Below, piece by piece: positions 8,580-18,544 of a DNA stretch of 64,000 bases. Every line of letters begins with the position of its first letter. Within the stretch, counting starts at the first letter, position 1. This DNA is from Saccharomycopsis crataegensis (Eukaryota > Ascomycota > Saccharomycetes > Ascoideales > Saccharomycopsidaceae). The notes beneath the pieces were generated by a model. It had not been told where the DNA came from. It was given only the letters and a program-made list of their open reading frames with translations, and ran no database searches. The stretch spans positions 3,162,001 through 3,226,000 of the forward strand of contig NW_027043829.1 in the NCBI RefSeq assembly GCF_037102585.1, written 5' to 3'. A program made the position numbers and the translations under genes.

Positions 8580-11279
8580 CTATATATCACCATCCTCTAT
8601 AATATCATTAGAATCCAAGTCACGTTCACCGATACTACTAATTCTATCTTCGTCTTCTTGTGGGTCGGGCATTTGTTGTTCCATGTAGGCTTTTTCCACC
8701 CCCAATAGCGTGGCAATCTCAATATCGTTCCAGCCAAAAAGTCTATCACCAACCTCATCGCCAAAATCACTGCCTTGGCCACTGGAGTTATTCAAGTAAA
8801 TTACCACTAAAGTATGCACCACCCGATAAAAGTTGACAAATTGCAAGAACCCGGACTCGGAGATCTCATTGGCGATGGTTGGTGAGGATATCTGGGATAA
8901 ATTGCCAAAAAATGGATGAGAGAGCGCATCGGGAATAAACATTTCGATTTTGCCATTGACAGATTGTAAATTTTGCGGTGAGAACAATAAAGCAGGAGAA
9001 TGGCGCTCATCATTATTGTAGATCAATGATTGATAAATATCGTAATTCACACTCTTATCAGGGTTATCAATTGGTTTCCTAAGTCTTTTGGCGATTTCGA
9101 TCTCGGAAAATTTCTCAACCGGATACACCTTATTCAATGCATCTGAGATCTCTAATAATCCTGTTTCTTTCAATAATATCTCGTTAGCAATATTGGTGAG
9201 TTGTTCAACTTCCTCAATTATCGCGTCGTTGATTTCGTCGTATTTCAACGAAAGCGTGTTAATGGTCATAATCTTATTCATGATTAAATCCAAACAATTA
9301 ATTTTGACAATTTTTGCCGATCCGGTCCCCAAAGATTGTACACTATTAGAAATTTGTTGATCCACAAACTCGATTGGTTTATCAATGAGCAAATCAATTA
9401 ATTTTATCAATAAATCATCTGATAAGTTCATGAAATTAGTGGAGGATCCCAAATTATTGAAATTCTTCAAAATATCCTGGATGCTATTCATATAATCAAT
9501 CAACCAATCAGGACATTGTAAGTCGCTATCATCTATAGACTGACGCAATAACCCCTTTGATCCATTGACGATATAATTCTGTTTGCTGTGAAGAATACTG
9601 AAGGTGCGTTCTTGAAGTAAACTCTGAAGATCGCTAAGGGTATCAATGATCGCACTTTCATCACGGAGTTGTTTGGAAAACATCAATTTGTAAAGATCCA
9701 AGCAGTCATAGAGCTTGGAAATGATAGATACATCATTTTGCGAGCGAATGGTTTGTTCCAACCGCAACTTTAAAGGATTATTCAAAACCCCGATAATGTT
9801 ATTCAAAATGTGGTTTTCAAGATCATTAATATCGATAATCAGTTGATCAATGATAATTTGTGTCTCATTAGCCTCATCTGGCTGGCACAAAAACTCGAGA
9901 ATTTCTCGCTCACTGACAATCAATGAATGCACTGACGCGAGCATATCCCCAATAAATCTCATTGGGTCATGGATTGCAGAATACATTTGACGTTCATTTT
10001 CGCGCACGATATTTTCAAATTCTGCCAAAACGCTCTTGGATTTCGAATCGATGAAATTGTGGATCATTTCTTTGAGGTATTTATTAGACGCAATAATTTC
10101 CACAATATCTAATCGTTGGTTGTTATCTGGAGTGTACAAATCTTCTTTGGAGATAGAATTGGTTATGGCGTAAATACAGTTTTTCAATACTTGGAAATCG
10201 GCTTTTTTCAACACATTAAGTTCTGATAGGTTTTGCTTGATGAAGAAATTCATATTGTTTAATGCTGTGTCGATCAAAGATTTCATTTCGTTCATGATTC
10301 CTAAACCGATTTTTGGATTGTTCATCGATAAGAGTAAATAGCAATTATCATAGATGGTTTTGGTTTTTTGAAAACTTTGGAAATAGTCTTGGGTGTTAGT
10401 TTCAATATCTTTAGACGATTGTAACAAGAATTTTTCGTATTCGTTTAATTGGAACTTCTTTTGGAAACTCATGAGAATATGTTTTTTAATCAAGATTTTA
10501 TCTTTCTGAGCTTTTAAATCCTTCAACACCGAAAGATTGAATTTCTCTGATTGTTTGAAGTTTTTCTCGTTGAATTTGTCCAAAGTGCTCAATTCATCAA
10601 TGATTTTTTCATTAATTTGGTTCAAATTCTCCACATCTTTATCTAATTTCTTTAGATTGTTATAAATCGGTTCGAATTTCGCCAACATATTGTCACTCCC
10701 CAATAATGCTTCATTTTGAATATTTATTTTCAATTTTCTTCTGGATACCGTACCCAATATCCCCGGTTGAATAATTAAATCATAATCCTCGTCAATTTGT
10801 GAATCATTCGATGAATTGAGATAATTTTTCGCTTCAAGAAGTTGTAAGCTGGTCTTTATCGTGGTATCGTCAAGATGACTTGATAAAGTCGAGGAGTTAT
10901 TGAGAATCTTGAAGAGCTTTTCTGAGAGAGTGCTCTTCCTAATATTAGACGATGATGCATAAGCATTTAATGATGGGCTATTAGTGAGTTCTTGTTCTGA
11001 TTGTCTGATCATATCGATGGAGAGTTTTGCAAACTGATCGGCCAATTGGTTGTTCGATAGCCCTTCCCCAGAGTCAGGTTCTGAAGAACAAGAGTCCGGT
11101 GATTTCGCATTGATGCTGGATAATATTGAAAATCGACTACTTAGTCTTTTGGTGAAATCTTCGGTGAACGCTGGGGAAGAGTTGTTAATATTCGATAGTG
11201 AGATGTTGGCAGGGGACGCTGGTGCCGGTAGCGACACTGCTTCTGAAGTATCTAGATCATAATCATATATGAAATCCAT
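8580..11279 (-). CDS. COG6: conserved oligomeric Golgi complex subunit COG6
   Basis: 899 residues (yeast COG6 is about 840). COG is an eight-subunit tether for retrograde vesicles within the Golgi; COG6 belongs to lobe B. Evidence: the N-terminal block SRRKLKINIQNEALL and the predicted coiled coil after it (about 180-300) match the COG6 family, as does HDPMRFIGDMLASVHSL around residue 437. The C-terminal half is helical, as in the CATCHR fold. The first 160 residues are Ser/Asn-rich and poorly conserved. The ATG at 11279 is the first one after the divergent promoter shared with APD1. Confidence 0.9.
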   Translation of the reverse strand: MDFIYDYDLDTSEAVSLPAPASPANISLSNINNSSPAFTEDFTKRLSSRFSILSSINAKSPDSCSSEPDSGEGLSNNQLADQFAKLSIDMIRQSEQELTNSPSLNAYASSSNIRKSTLSEKLFKILNNSSTLSSHLDDTTIKTSLQLLEAKNYLNSSNDSQIDEDYDLIIQPGILGTVSRRKLKINIQNEALLGSDNMLAKFEPIYNNLKKLDKDVENLNQINEKIIDELSTLDKFNEKNFKQSEKFNLSVLKDLKAQKDKILIKKHILMSFQKKFQLNEYEKFLLQSSKDIETNTQDYFQSFQKTKTIYDNCYLLLSMNNPKIGLGIMNEMKSLIDTALNNMNFFIKQNLSELNVLKKADFQVLKNCIYAITNSISKEDLYTPDNNQRLDIVEIIASNKYLKEMIHNFIDSKSKSVLAEFENIVRENERQMYSAIHDPMRFIGDMLASVHSLIVSEREILEFLCQPDEANETQIIIDQLIIDINDLENHILNNIIGVLNNPLKLRLEQTIRSQNDVSIISKLYDCLDLYKLMFSKQLRDESAIIDTLSDLQSLLQERTFSILHSKQNYIVNGSKGLLRQSIDDSDLQCPDWLIDYMNSIQDILKNFNNLGSSTNFMNLSDDLLIKLIDLLIDKPIEFVDQQISNSVQSLGTGSAKIVKINCLDLIMNKIMTINTLSLKYDEINDAIIEEVEQLTNIANEILLKETGLLEISDALNKVYPVEKFSEIEIAKRLRKPIDNPDKSVNYDIYQSLIYNNDERHSPALLFSPQNLQSVNGKIEMFIPDALSHPFFGNLSQISSPTIANEISESGFLQFVNFYRVVHTLVVIYLNNSSGQGSDFGDEVGDRLFGWNDIEIATLLGVEKAYMEQQMPDPQEDEDRISSIGERDLDSNDIIEDGDI

Positions 11280-11922
11280 ACTTGTGGGGCTGAAGTTTAT
11301 GATATTGCTCTTCCTACACCTTTCTTTTGGTCACTAGTGTTCTCAATGGCACGAAGCTCTCCGCCATCACATTGTCAAAATAATTGCCAAATCATTGGGA
11401 AAAAAGCCGGGGTGTTACTGCCACCCCCCAACTCTGCCTGCTAAAAGAAAAAAAAAAAAAAAAATCGCACGTGAATTAGCATGTGCCTTAGTAATCATCA
11501 CAAAATGATACACGTGACCACATCGACGGAGATAACAAAAGCCGGCCATCGACGCATGGATAAGCTGGCGCAACCGAGCGTTCTTCCTCATCGGGCACAT
11601 TAGCTCCGTTGGTGATGATTGGAAAAAAAAAAAGCAAATTTCCCCATTTAGTCAAATTCCGCGTAAATTACTGCGCGCAGCCTCGGCACAAGGTAAATTT
11701 CACCTCTTCCATCATGCACCTTTTCTGCTTATTTATTAGCTTATTTTTATTTCATCTTTTTTTTTTTTTTTTATTTCTGTTTTTCATTCTACTTCTTCTT
11801 CTATAATAATCCCTACCTTTGTCGTTGCTTGTATCATATATCTTGTTATTGGACCGATTCCTTTCATTCTTCTTCTTTTTATTTGTTTACATCCATCCAG
11901 ATTATTCAAGATTCCGCTATAA
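11280..11922. promoter_or_regulatory. divergent COG6/APD1 promoter with two CACGTG boxes
   Basis: 643 bp between two divergent starts. CACGTG occurs at 11468-11473 and 11511-11516. The second extends to CACGTGAC, the Cbf1-type octamer. Poly-A at 11444-11463 and T-runs at 11758-11773 flank them. Factor identity is inferred. Confidence 0.5.
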
Positions 11923-12795
11923 ATGGTGTTTGGCATTCTCAACAAAATCATCAAAGGCTCTGATCCTTCAGAGGAAATCGAAAAGGTCGTTCCTATTTCC
12001 GAGTGTGCTGCTGAATGCTCCTCTTGTACTTCCAAGTTCCCATCCTCTATGAAAATCGATACCAATACCCCATTATACAACTCCACCAGCCCGTTCAAAC
12101 TCCACTGTGTGATCCCAACAGGGAAAGCCGATTGGAACCATTCCGCCACGGACACCAGTGGCTCAGTGGAGCATAGTGTTTCTACATGGGCCAGCAAACA
12201 AGGAGAAGCTATTGTTGGAGGGAATGTCAAAGTATCGGTATCAAATCACCCGTTGGACGAAGAATATCCAGCAGATGTCAATGATGTATTGTTATTACCG
12301 TACTTTGTCTGGGTGAGGAAAGTATCGGCAGACAATATCGGGAATGTGTTGTCTAAACTAATACCTTTGTTGATTACTGCTACAGAATCAGGATCTACGG
12401 AGTTGCCACAAGAGGTGGAAGGTTTCAAGATCGAACCTTCAAATTATAAGGCCTATATTTTCTTATGTTCCCACAAGACCAGGGATAAGAGATGTGGGAT
12501 CACCGCACCAATCATGAAACGAGAATTCGATAGCAACTTGAGAGAAATGGATCTTTTAAGAGATTTTGGGGATGAAAGGCCTGGGGGAGTTAATGTGGGG
12601 TTTATTAACCATGTTGGAGGCCATAAATTTGTCGCTAATTTGCTTATTTACATGAAATCTGGAGAAATGATTTGGATGGCCAGAACCACTCCTGCCAACT
12701 GCAAGCCAATCCTTGAAGAAACAATTATGGGAGGCGGGAAAGTTTGGCCCGATAAGGTGAGAATCGTCCAAAAGTCTTGTGCTATCAATTGGTGA
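11923..12795 (+). CDS. APD1: Apd1-type thioredoxin-like [2Fe-2S] protein
   Basis: 290 residues of the sucrase/ferredoxin-like (Apd1/Aim32) family. The C-terminal thioredoxin-like domain carries C182 and C191 in LCSHKTRDKRCG and H230 and H234 in HVGGH. Their spacing (9, then 39, then 4) matches the two-Cys, two-His [2Fe-2S] site described for yeast Apd1. The protein ends in a Trp, as is typical. In yeast it is cytosolic and linked to redox stress and cortical actin patches. The paralogue Aim32 is mitochondrial; the absence of a presequence here favours Apd1. Confidence 0.9.
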   Translation: MVFGILNKIIKGSDPSEEIEKVVPISECAAECSSCTSKFPSSMKIDTNTPLYNSTSPFKLHCVIPTGKADWNHSATDTSGSVEHSVSTWASKQGEAIVGGNVKVSVSNHPLDEEYPADVNDVLLLPYFVWVRKVSADNIGNVLSKLIPLLITATESGSTELPQEVEGFKIEPSNYKAYIFLCSHKTRDKRCGITAPIMKREFDSNLREMDLLRDFGDERPGGVNVGFINHVGGHKFVANLLIYMKSGEMIWMARTTPANCKPILEETIMGGGKVWPDKVRIVQKSCAINW

Positions 12796-14000
12796 GCCTG
12801 GAGGTCCTTTTTCGGGGATTATATATTATATATGTATAAATTTCATTGAGAAATATTCTACATCTGCGTTTGTTTTTGTTGTTATTTCAATATTTGTTTT
12901 TGTTTGTGATAATAGTATTTTAGTAGAATCATAATTAGAGATTTCAAAGAAAGAAGTAATATTGCCTGCCGTCTTTGAAAGCAGGTAATCTGACTGGTAA
13001 TTGATCTTGCTGGGAATCCTTTTCGTAAAATTCATAACCCACAACTCCAATGGAATCTCCATAACAGGATGATAATATATCATCACCCTGTCAATATAAT
13101 TCCAACGCGGCAAATCTCGAAACAACATGGCAAACTCATGAAAAATATGCAAGGCAAGCTGCTGCCGCATTTGAAATGGCCCATCATGATTCACTTTTTT
13201 TTTGTGTTTCTTATTGATCATCAACAAAATTGTTGTTTTTTAACTATATATTCATTTCTCAATCCAGGAAAATATGCTCAGGTGTTGACCTTCGACTAGA
13301 ATCTCCGCATGGCGTTACCATAAGATGTCAACCACATGCTCCTAACATAAACAAACCAAGAATTTTGATGCCATGGAAAAACGAATCTATCATCCAGCGG
13401 GGAGTTTCTATTTCAAGGCTATTAAATTGCAATAGAAAATATCAAGAATATCATAATCAGTCACTCCTGAACAATTCAAAGACCATATTGACCAAGTCTG
13501 TTGTTTGGTAAAAGTTAGGATTGCCCATGATGTTTTTTTTTTGTCCATGCGAAATATTAGTTGAAAGAATGGGAAATTCTATTTGCATGGCTTCGGAAAT
13601 GCAATCATTGAGAAAAAACGATCATACCCGTAACGAAAATCAGTCTACAATCGTCTTGGGCACCCTGTGGATAACCAGTGTTGTTCTCTGATCATCAAGA
13701 AAATCAACGCACCACTAAAGACTCGTAATTCGCTGAAGACGTGACAGGAGAGGTTTTTATAGAGAATTTTTTATCTTGAAAATATAAATCTATGTGGCAT
13801 TATTTCAGTAAAGATCGCCATTTCAATAAAAATCGCCTTTTTAGATATATGAAATCTTTAATCTGCAATGTTATGCGCCTATCACAGCATTTAAGATTTT
13901 TTTTTTTTTTTTTTTTTCCGCTGATGATCATCGAATTCTTTTAAAATCAATCACTAAATCCCATAAATGACCTCTATTGGAAGACAGTTTCCTCTGAAGT
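12796..14000. other. 1.2-kb region between APD1 and GRC3
   Basis: AT-rich with T-runs (13890-13918). It contains the uncertain minus-strand open frame listed next and otherwise nothing I can identify. The GRC3 promoter must lie at its right end. Confidence 0.6.
12826..13227 (-). CDS. uncertain open frame, possibly a gene remnant
   Basis: 133 codons. Residues of about 20-95 look protein-like (aromatic and hydrophobic residues in a regular mix, e.g. LPRWNYIDRVMIYYHP), unlike the Lys/Asn-rich random frames nearby. Codon 1 is not ATG; the first ATG is codon 3. No family recognised and no gene-like continuation on either side. It could be a small unknown gene, a remnant, or chance. Confidence 0.2.
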   Translation of the reverse strand: MLMINKKHKKKVNHDGPFQMRQQLALHIFHEFAMLFRDLPRWNYIDRVMIYYHPVMEIPLELWVMNFTKRIPSKINYQSDYLLSKTAGNITSFFEISNYDSTKILLSQTKTNIEITTKTNADVEYFSMKFIHI

Positions 14001-16082
14001 ATGTCGGCTTTCTCTGCAATTCAAAGCAATCAAGAGATTTTTTATGTACAGAACTCCTCTGATGAAGAACAAGGTTCAGACAGCGATAACGATAATGAAA
14101 ATTTGATCATTCCAGAAGTATCCAGTGCTCCTCCTCCGTCGATATTAAGGAGTAATAGTCAAATTAAACCGCCGGTATTTTCGAAATTCCAAGCGCGACT
14201 CAATGAAAATATCCTTCTAAAAGGTAATATTATCTATTTTGGTCTAAACTATGGGGAATCCTTGGTATTAAAAGGTCAATATATCCTCACCATTTACTCG
14301 GGGAAATTAATGATCAATGGGGTAACTTACCATCGTGGGACTGCAAAGTATAATGTTTATGCCCCGATTTCTCATTCCTTGCCTGAATTATTATGTATTT
14401 CATCTAATGAGAACCTGGGGACTCTTTCACCAGAAGTGGTGGATATTTTTACTGAGAAATTCGATACCATCGTCAAGCTTGAAAATAACTTCACAAAATT
14501 GGAATCGATTGGTAATCTTTGTCCGTTATTCAAGAATATGTTCCATAATAATCTTCATAACCAGTTTCCAAAACTCGTTGACCATGATGATGATGGTGAT
14601 GATGATCTTGATTTGAATTTCCAAAAATACTCGTTCTGTCCAATACTTTGTCCAGTATACGACCTTAATGTCATGAGACCTCCAGCCAACTGGTTACAAT
14701 TATCCAAAACGTTTGTGCTGCAGAATACCTCCATTCCTAAACGTGTATTGATCATTGGTTATAAAAACTCCGGGAAATCCTCGTTATTGAAACTCCTTGC
14801 TAACAGTTATCTTGATTCGATAAACTACGTGGCCGATGAACCGATTGGGATCTTGGATATTGATCCAGGGCAATCGGAATTCTCGGTTCCCAATTCAGTG
14901 TCGTACTCTACCTATAATTTCCCATTAATTGGCAGTAATTTGACGGGTAGCCATGCTGGCGGTAGTTGTTGGAATGAGTATTTTGGGTTCAATAACCCCA
15001 TGGAGAACCCTGATTGGTACTTGACGTTAGTTGCAAAACTTTTCCAAGAACGGTATGAGGACAATGATCTAGTTCGCCAAGTTCCATTATTGGTGAACAT
15101 GCCTGGTTGGATCAAGGGGTACGGAGTACAATTAATTTATAAAATCATCAAAATTATCAAGCCGACCGATATTGTATATTTGAAAAGTCACAATGAAATG
15201 GAATACCAATCGGAGGATGCTGATGATGAAGAAGATGATGAATTATTGGGGTTGATCAATGAGTCAAAACAAGATTTTTTCCAAAACATTAACATCATCA
15301 AGTCTAGTGGGGTATTCTTCCATCACACCAGTTTGAAATATTCATCGCAAGAATTATCGATCTTTAGAGTGCTTTCATATTTCCACAAGATACCAAATAA
15401 TAACATTTCATCGTCATCAACCTCATCTAGGCCAAATTTCAATTTTAATCCATTGTTGTGGACATCACCATTGAAGATCTCATATCTTGCGAAGTCTCAA
15501 ACCCCCGACACGATCATCTCCACCATCAGCGAGTTTAAAGGTATATGCGGGGTGACGGTATTTAACGATGATGAACTTTCCCAACCTTTGAACAGTACCG
15601 AAATTTCTACGATCTTTGATTGCTCAATTGTGGGGATCTACGCCGTAGAAACCAATCAATACTTGAATATCTACCAATCATCATCTGTCAATAAATCATC
15701 AGTGCCAGAGACCCAGCTCCCGGTATTTATCCCATTTTCGAAATTCCAAGAAGAATTCGGGCCACGAAGTAATACCATCCAATTCCTTGGTCTAGGAATA
15801 ATCCATAGCATCAATTACAAAACCAAGACTTTCAACATATACCTTCCCGATCTCGAATCAATCAAACTGGTGAATTTCTCAGAATATAAAATCATCTTGG
15901 GTAGAGGCCGGACCTCGGTGCCCATTTGGGAACTATACCCAAAGAGTGAGGATAACAATAAAAAACGAAGTGAGAAATTGTTCAAGCATGAAAAAGTGCC
16001 TTTTATTAGCTTGAATGATAAGTTTGGTAAAGGGGGAAAGATCTTGAAAGTTCGGAGAAATATTATTAGACGTCGCCAGTAA
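14001..16082 (+). CDS. GRC3: polynucleotide 5'-kinase GRC3
   Basis: 693 residues. Grc3 phosphorylates the 5'-OH left by Las1 cleavage in ITS2 of pre-rRNA and stays bound to Las1, so it belongs to large-subunit rRNA processing in the nucleolus. The P-loop GYKNSGKSS lies at about 252-260 and the Walker B-like block LDIDPGQSEF at about 285-294, both typical of the Clp1/Nol9/Grc3 family. Flanking N- and C-terminal beta domains match the family's layout. The N-terminus has an acidic Ser/Asp patch and there is a second acidic run at about 405-415. Yeast GRC3 is about 632 residues. It converges with SHM2. Confidence 0.93.
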   Translation: MSAFSAIQSNQEIFYVQNSSDEEQGSDSDNDNENLIIPEVSSAPPPSILRSNSQIKPPVFSKFQARLNENILLKGNIIYFGLNYGESLVLKGQYILTIYSGKLMINGVTYHRGTAKYNVYAPISHSLPELLCISSNENLGTLSPEVVDIFTEKFDTIVKLENNFTKLESIGNLCPLFKNMFHNNLHNQFPKLVDHDDDGDDDLDLNFQKYSFCPILCPVYDLNVMRPPANWLQLSKTFVLQNTSIPKRVLIIGYKNSGKSSLLKLLANSYLDSINYVADEPIGILDIDPGQSEFSVPNSVSYSTYNFPLIGSNLTGSHAGGSCWNEYFGFNNPMENPDWYLTLVAKLFQERYEDNDLVRQVPLLVNMPGWIKGYGVQLIYKIIKIIKPTDIVYLKSHNEMEYQSEDADDEEDDELLGLINESKQDFFQNINIIKSSGVFFHHTSLKYSSQELSIFRVLSYFHKIPNNNISSSSTSSRPNFNFNPLLWTSPLKISYLAKSQTPDTIISTISEFKGICGVTVFNDDELSQPLNSTEISTIFDCSIVGIYAVETNQYLNIYQSSSVNKSSVPETQLPVFIPFSKFQEEFGPRSNTIQFLGLGIIHSINYKTKTFNIYLPDLESIKLVNFSEYKIILGRGRTSVPIWELYPKSEDNNKKRSEKLFKHEKVPFISLNDKFGKGGKILKVRRNIIRRRQ

Positions 16083-16606
16083 TAATATTCCTAAATGGCC
16101 CAAGTAATGGCGATCGATAACCAGGATAATTAATAAATGAATTAATGACTAGATGCAAATTTGGTACGTTCATAAAACTTGAATTAGTGAGTAGATGCAA
16201 ATTTCATGAAACCGTAAGAATCACTATCCCATCCATTCACAAAAAAAAAAAAAAAAAATGAAAAAATTTGCTACATCAAAATCTTGTTGAAATAATAATA
16301 GTTCCTTTTTAGTTGAAAAAAAGAGTAAACGTAACAGAAAAACAATTCCATAAGGGATGGTGAGAACGAAAAAAAAAAAACATGAAAAGTAAAGGACGTA
16401 AAAGAGGGGCATGACACAGTTAGTAAATAAATAAAAGATAAGAAAAAAAAAAACGACATAATTATACGAGGAGTAATAAAAGTATTTGGCAATCAGTTGA
16501 TGAAATTAGAAATTGGTAAATGAATATATGTCGTAAGATAACAAAAAATTAAAGACTATATATCATGACGTCCTTCATATCAGTGTTAAATATATATTGA
16601 TAACAC
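16083..16606. other. convergent GRC3/SHM2 3' region
   Basis: About 520 bp, A-rich with several poly-A runs (16241-16258, 16370-16380, 16443-16452). The short open frames here come from these runs. No gene seen. Confidence 0.65.
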
Positions 16607-18043
16607 TTAGTCATCAGACAAAGCCCATTTGTTGACGGCCAACGGGAAAGAACCGGACCAGTCGTAGATTTCCTTCTTCATAGCGGTCAATTCTGGAGAA
16701 CCTTGGACAACGGTGGCCTTGAAGTCCTTCAATCTGTTGGCACCAGCTGGCAAGGATTGTTGGACGCTCTTGGCGTATTGGACAGCCTTGTCAATGTATT
16801 GGGCAACCTTCTTGAAGTCTTCTTCACCAAAACCTCTACTGGTCATGGCTGGGGCACCGATTCTAACACCACCTGGAACCAAAGCAGATTTGTCACCTGG
16901 AATGGAGTTCTTGTTCAAAGCAATGTTCATGTTTTCACAAACGGTTTCGATTCTGGCACCGTCGATACCCTTGTCTCTCAAGGAAACCAAAACCATGTGG
17001 GAGTCGGTACCATCACTGACCAACTTGTAACCCAACTTCTTAAATTCGGATTCAAGGGCCTTAGCATTCTTCAAAACTTGTTCTTGGTAAGCCTTGAATT
17101 CTGGGGTAGCGGCTTGCTTAAGAGCGGTGGCCAAGGCAGCAATGGTGTGGTTGTGTGGACCACCTTGGTGACCTGGGAAAACGGAGAAGTTGATTGGGTT
17201 TTCCAAGTCGTAAAAGACTTCCTTACCGGTCTTTGGGTTGATGGATCTAACCCCTCTTCTAAAGAAGATCATGGCACCTCTTGGACCACGCAAAGACTTG
17301 TGGGTGGTGGTGGTGACGATATCGGCGTATTCGAATGGAGATGGAATGACACCAGAAGCAATCAACCCAGAAATGTGGGCCATGTCAACGACCAAATAAG
17401 CACCAACCTTGTCGGCAATTTGTCTCATTCTCTTGTAGTCGATCAATCTACAGTAAGCAGAAGTACCGGCAACGAGAACCTTTGGTCTGTACAAAACAGC
17501 GGTTTTTTCCAACATGTCGTAGTCAATGATACCGGTTTCCAAATCAACTCTGTATGGCATGGTTTCGAAATAAGTGGAAACGGCAGAGATCTTTCTGGTG
17601 TCGGTTTGGTAACCGTGGGACAAGTGACCACCGTGAGGCAAGTCAAGACCCATCAATCTTTCGTGAGGCTTCATGATGGCTTGGTAGACTTGCAAGTTGG
17701 CTGGAGAACCAGACAAGGTTTGGACATTGACCCCCCATTTCTCTGGGGTGACCCCAAAGGCCTTGAGAGCTCTTTCTTGACACAAGATTTCCATCTTGTC
17801 AATGTTTTCATTACCACCATAGTATCTGGCCCCTGGGTAACCTTCGGAGTACTTGTTACTCATTGGAGTACCCAAGGCTTCAAAGACAGAAGTGGAAGTG
17901 AAGTTTTCCGAAGCAATCAACACAATGGAGTGCTTTTGTCTTTCGGTTTCATCCTTGATGATTTGAGCAACTTCTGGGTCGGTTTCTTCAAGATGACCTT
18001 CAACTAAGCCTCTGTGGGAAGCTGGCAAAGAGTAAGTGGACAT
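16607..18043 (-). CDS. SHM2: cytosolic serine hydroxymethyltransferase
   Basis: 478 residues. It interconverts serine plus THF with glycine plus 5,10-methylene-THF, using PLP. The PLP lysine is K249 in [13 protein letters not shown], and the family blocks IASENF and [14 protein letters not shown] are intact. There is no mitochondrial presequence, so this is the cytosolic form, SHM2, rather than SHM1. Codon use is strongly biased (TTG, GGT, AAG), which suggests high expression and also gives a long antisense open frame that is not a gene. Two TGACTC boxes upstream suggest Bas1/Gcn4-type control. Confidence 0.97.
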   Translation of the reverse strand: MSTYSLPASHRGLVEGHLEETDPEVAQIIKDETERQKHSIVLIASENFTSTSVFEALGTPMSNKYSEGYPGARYYGGNENIDKMEILCQERALKAFGVTPEKWGVNVQTLSGSPANLQVYQAIMKPHERLMGLDLPHGGHLSHGYQTDTRKISAVSTYFETMPYRVDLETGIIDYDMLEKTAVLYRPKVLVAGTSAYCRLIDYKRMRQIADKVGAYLVVDMAHISGLIASGVIPSPFEYADIVTTTTHKSLRGPRGAMIFFRRGVRSINPKTGKEVFYDLENPINFSVFPGHQGGPHNHTIAALATALKQAATPEFKAYQEQVLKNAKALESEFKKLGYKLVSDGTDSHMVLVSLRDKGIDGARIETVCENMNIALNKNSIPGDKSALVPGGVRIGAPAMTSRGFGEEDFKKVAQYIDKAVQYAKSVQQSLPAGANRLKDFKATVVQGSPELTAMKKEIYDWSGSFPLAVNKWALSDD

Positions 18044-18176
18044 TGTTTTGCTGGAAAAATTGGTGGTTGATAAGAGTATGGAAACTGATTCCTCGAGGAA
18101 GAATTGGTTTAAATGCTAGAGAAACACTGAGGGATGCTTAAAGGGAACCAGAGAAAAAAAAATTGGCAGCAGCACC

Positions 18177-18197
18177 GAGTCAGCAAGGAAAGAGTCA
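18177..18197 (-). promoter_or_regulatory. paired TGACTC boxes upstream of SHM2
   Basis: GAGTCA on the plus strand at 18177-18182 and 18192-18197, that is two TGACTC boxes 15 bp apart, about 135-155 bp before the SHM2 ATG. TGACTC is bound by Bas1 and Gcn4; SHM2 is a known Bas1 target in baker's yeast. Confidence 0.6.
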
Positions 18198-18544
18198 TTT
18201 TTTGTACTAAAAAAATCGTTTGCTACGCGCGCCGCTGAAAATTTTTTTTGACTTCTTTTATTTGCGCCAGCTGAACTTAGTCGACAAGTTACCAATCATT
18301 GCATAGATAATGTTATTGATGTCTATTATTAATAATTAGGAAGGGGTAGTTGTAAAGAACTGAAAAATAAAATAAAAAATAGAAAAAAAAAATAATAATA
18401 ATAGAAATAAATTATATAAGAAATCGAACTAGACCACAACGTAATAATACTATAATATAAATGGGAAACAAAAATTGCACACGCATACACATATGCCAAC
18501 AAACCGAATAAATAAATGTACAAAATATTATATAGAAGAATAAA
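18198..18544. other. SHM2 upstream and SET3 downstream space
   Basis: AT-rich with A-runs (18380-18390). Nothing else recognised. Confidence 0.6.

Noticed and set aside
11784-12230. 148-codon frame antisense to the start of APD1
   Set aside because: It overlaps a well-supported gene and shows no family features.
16703-18007. 434-codon open frame antisense to SHM2
   Set aside because: It exists only because strong codon bias in SHM2 removes stops from the opposite strand. No domain, and SHM2 itself is certain.
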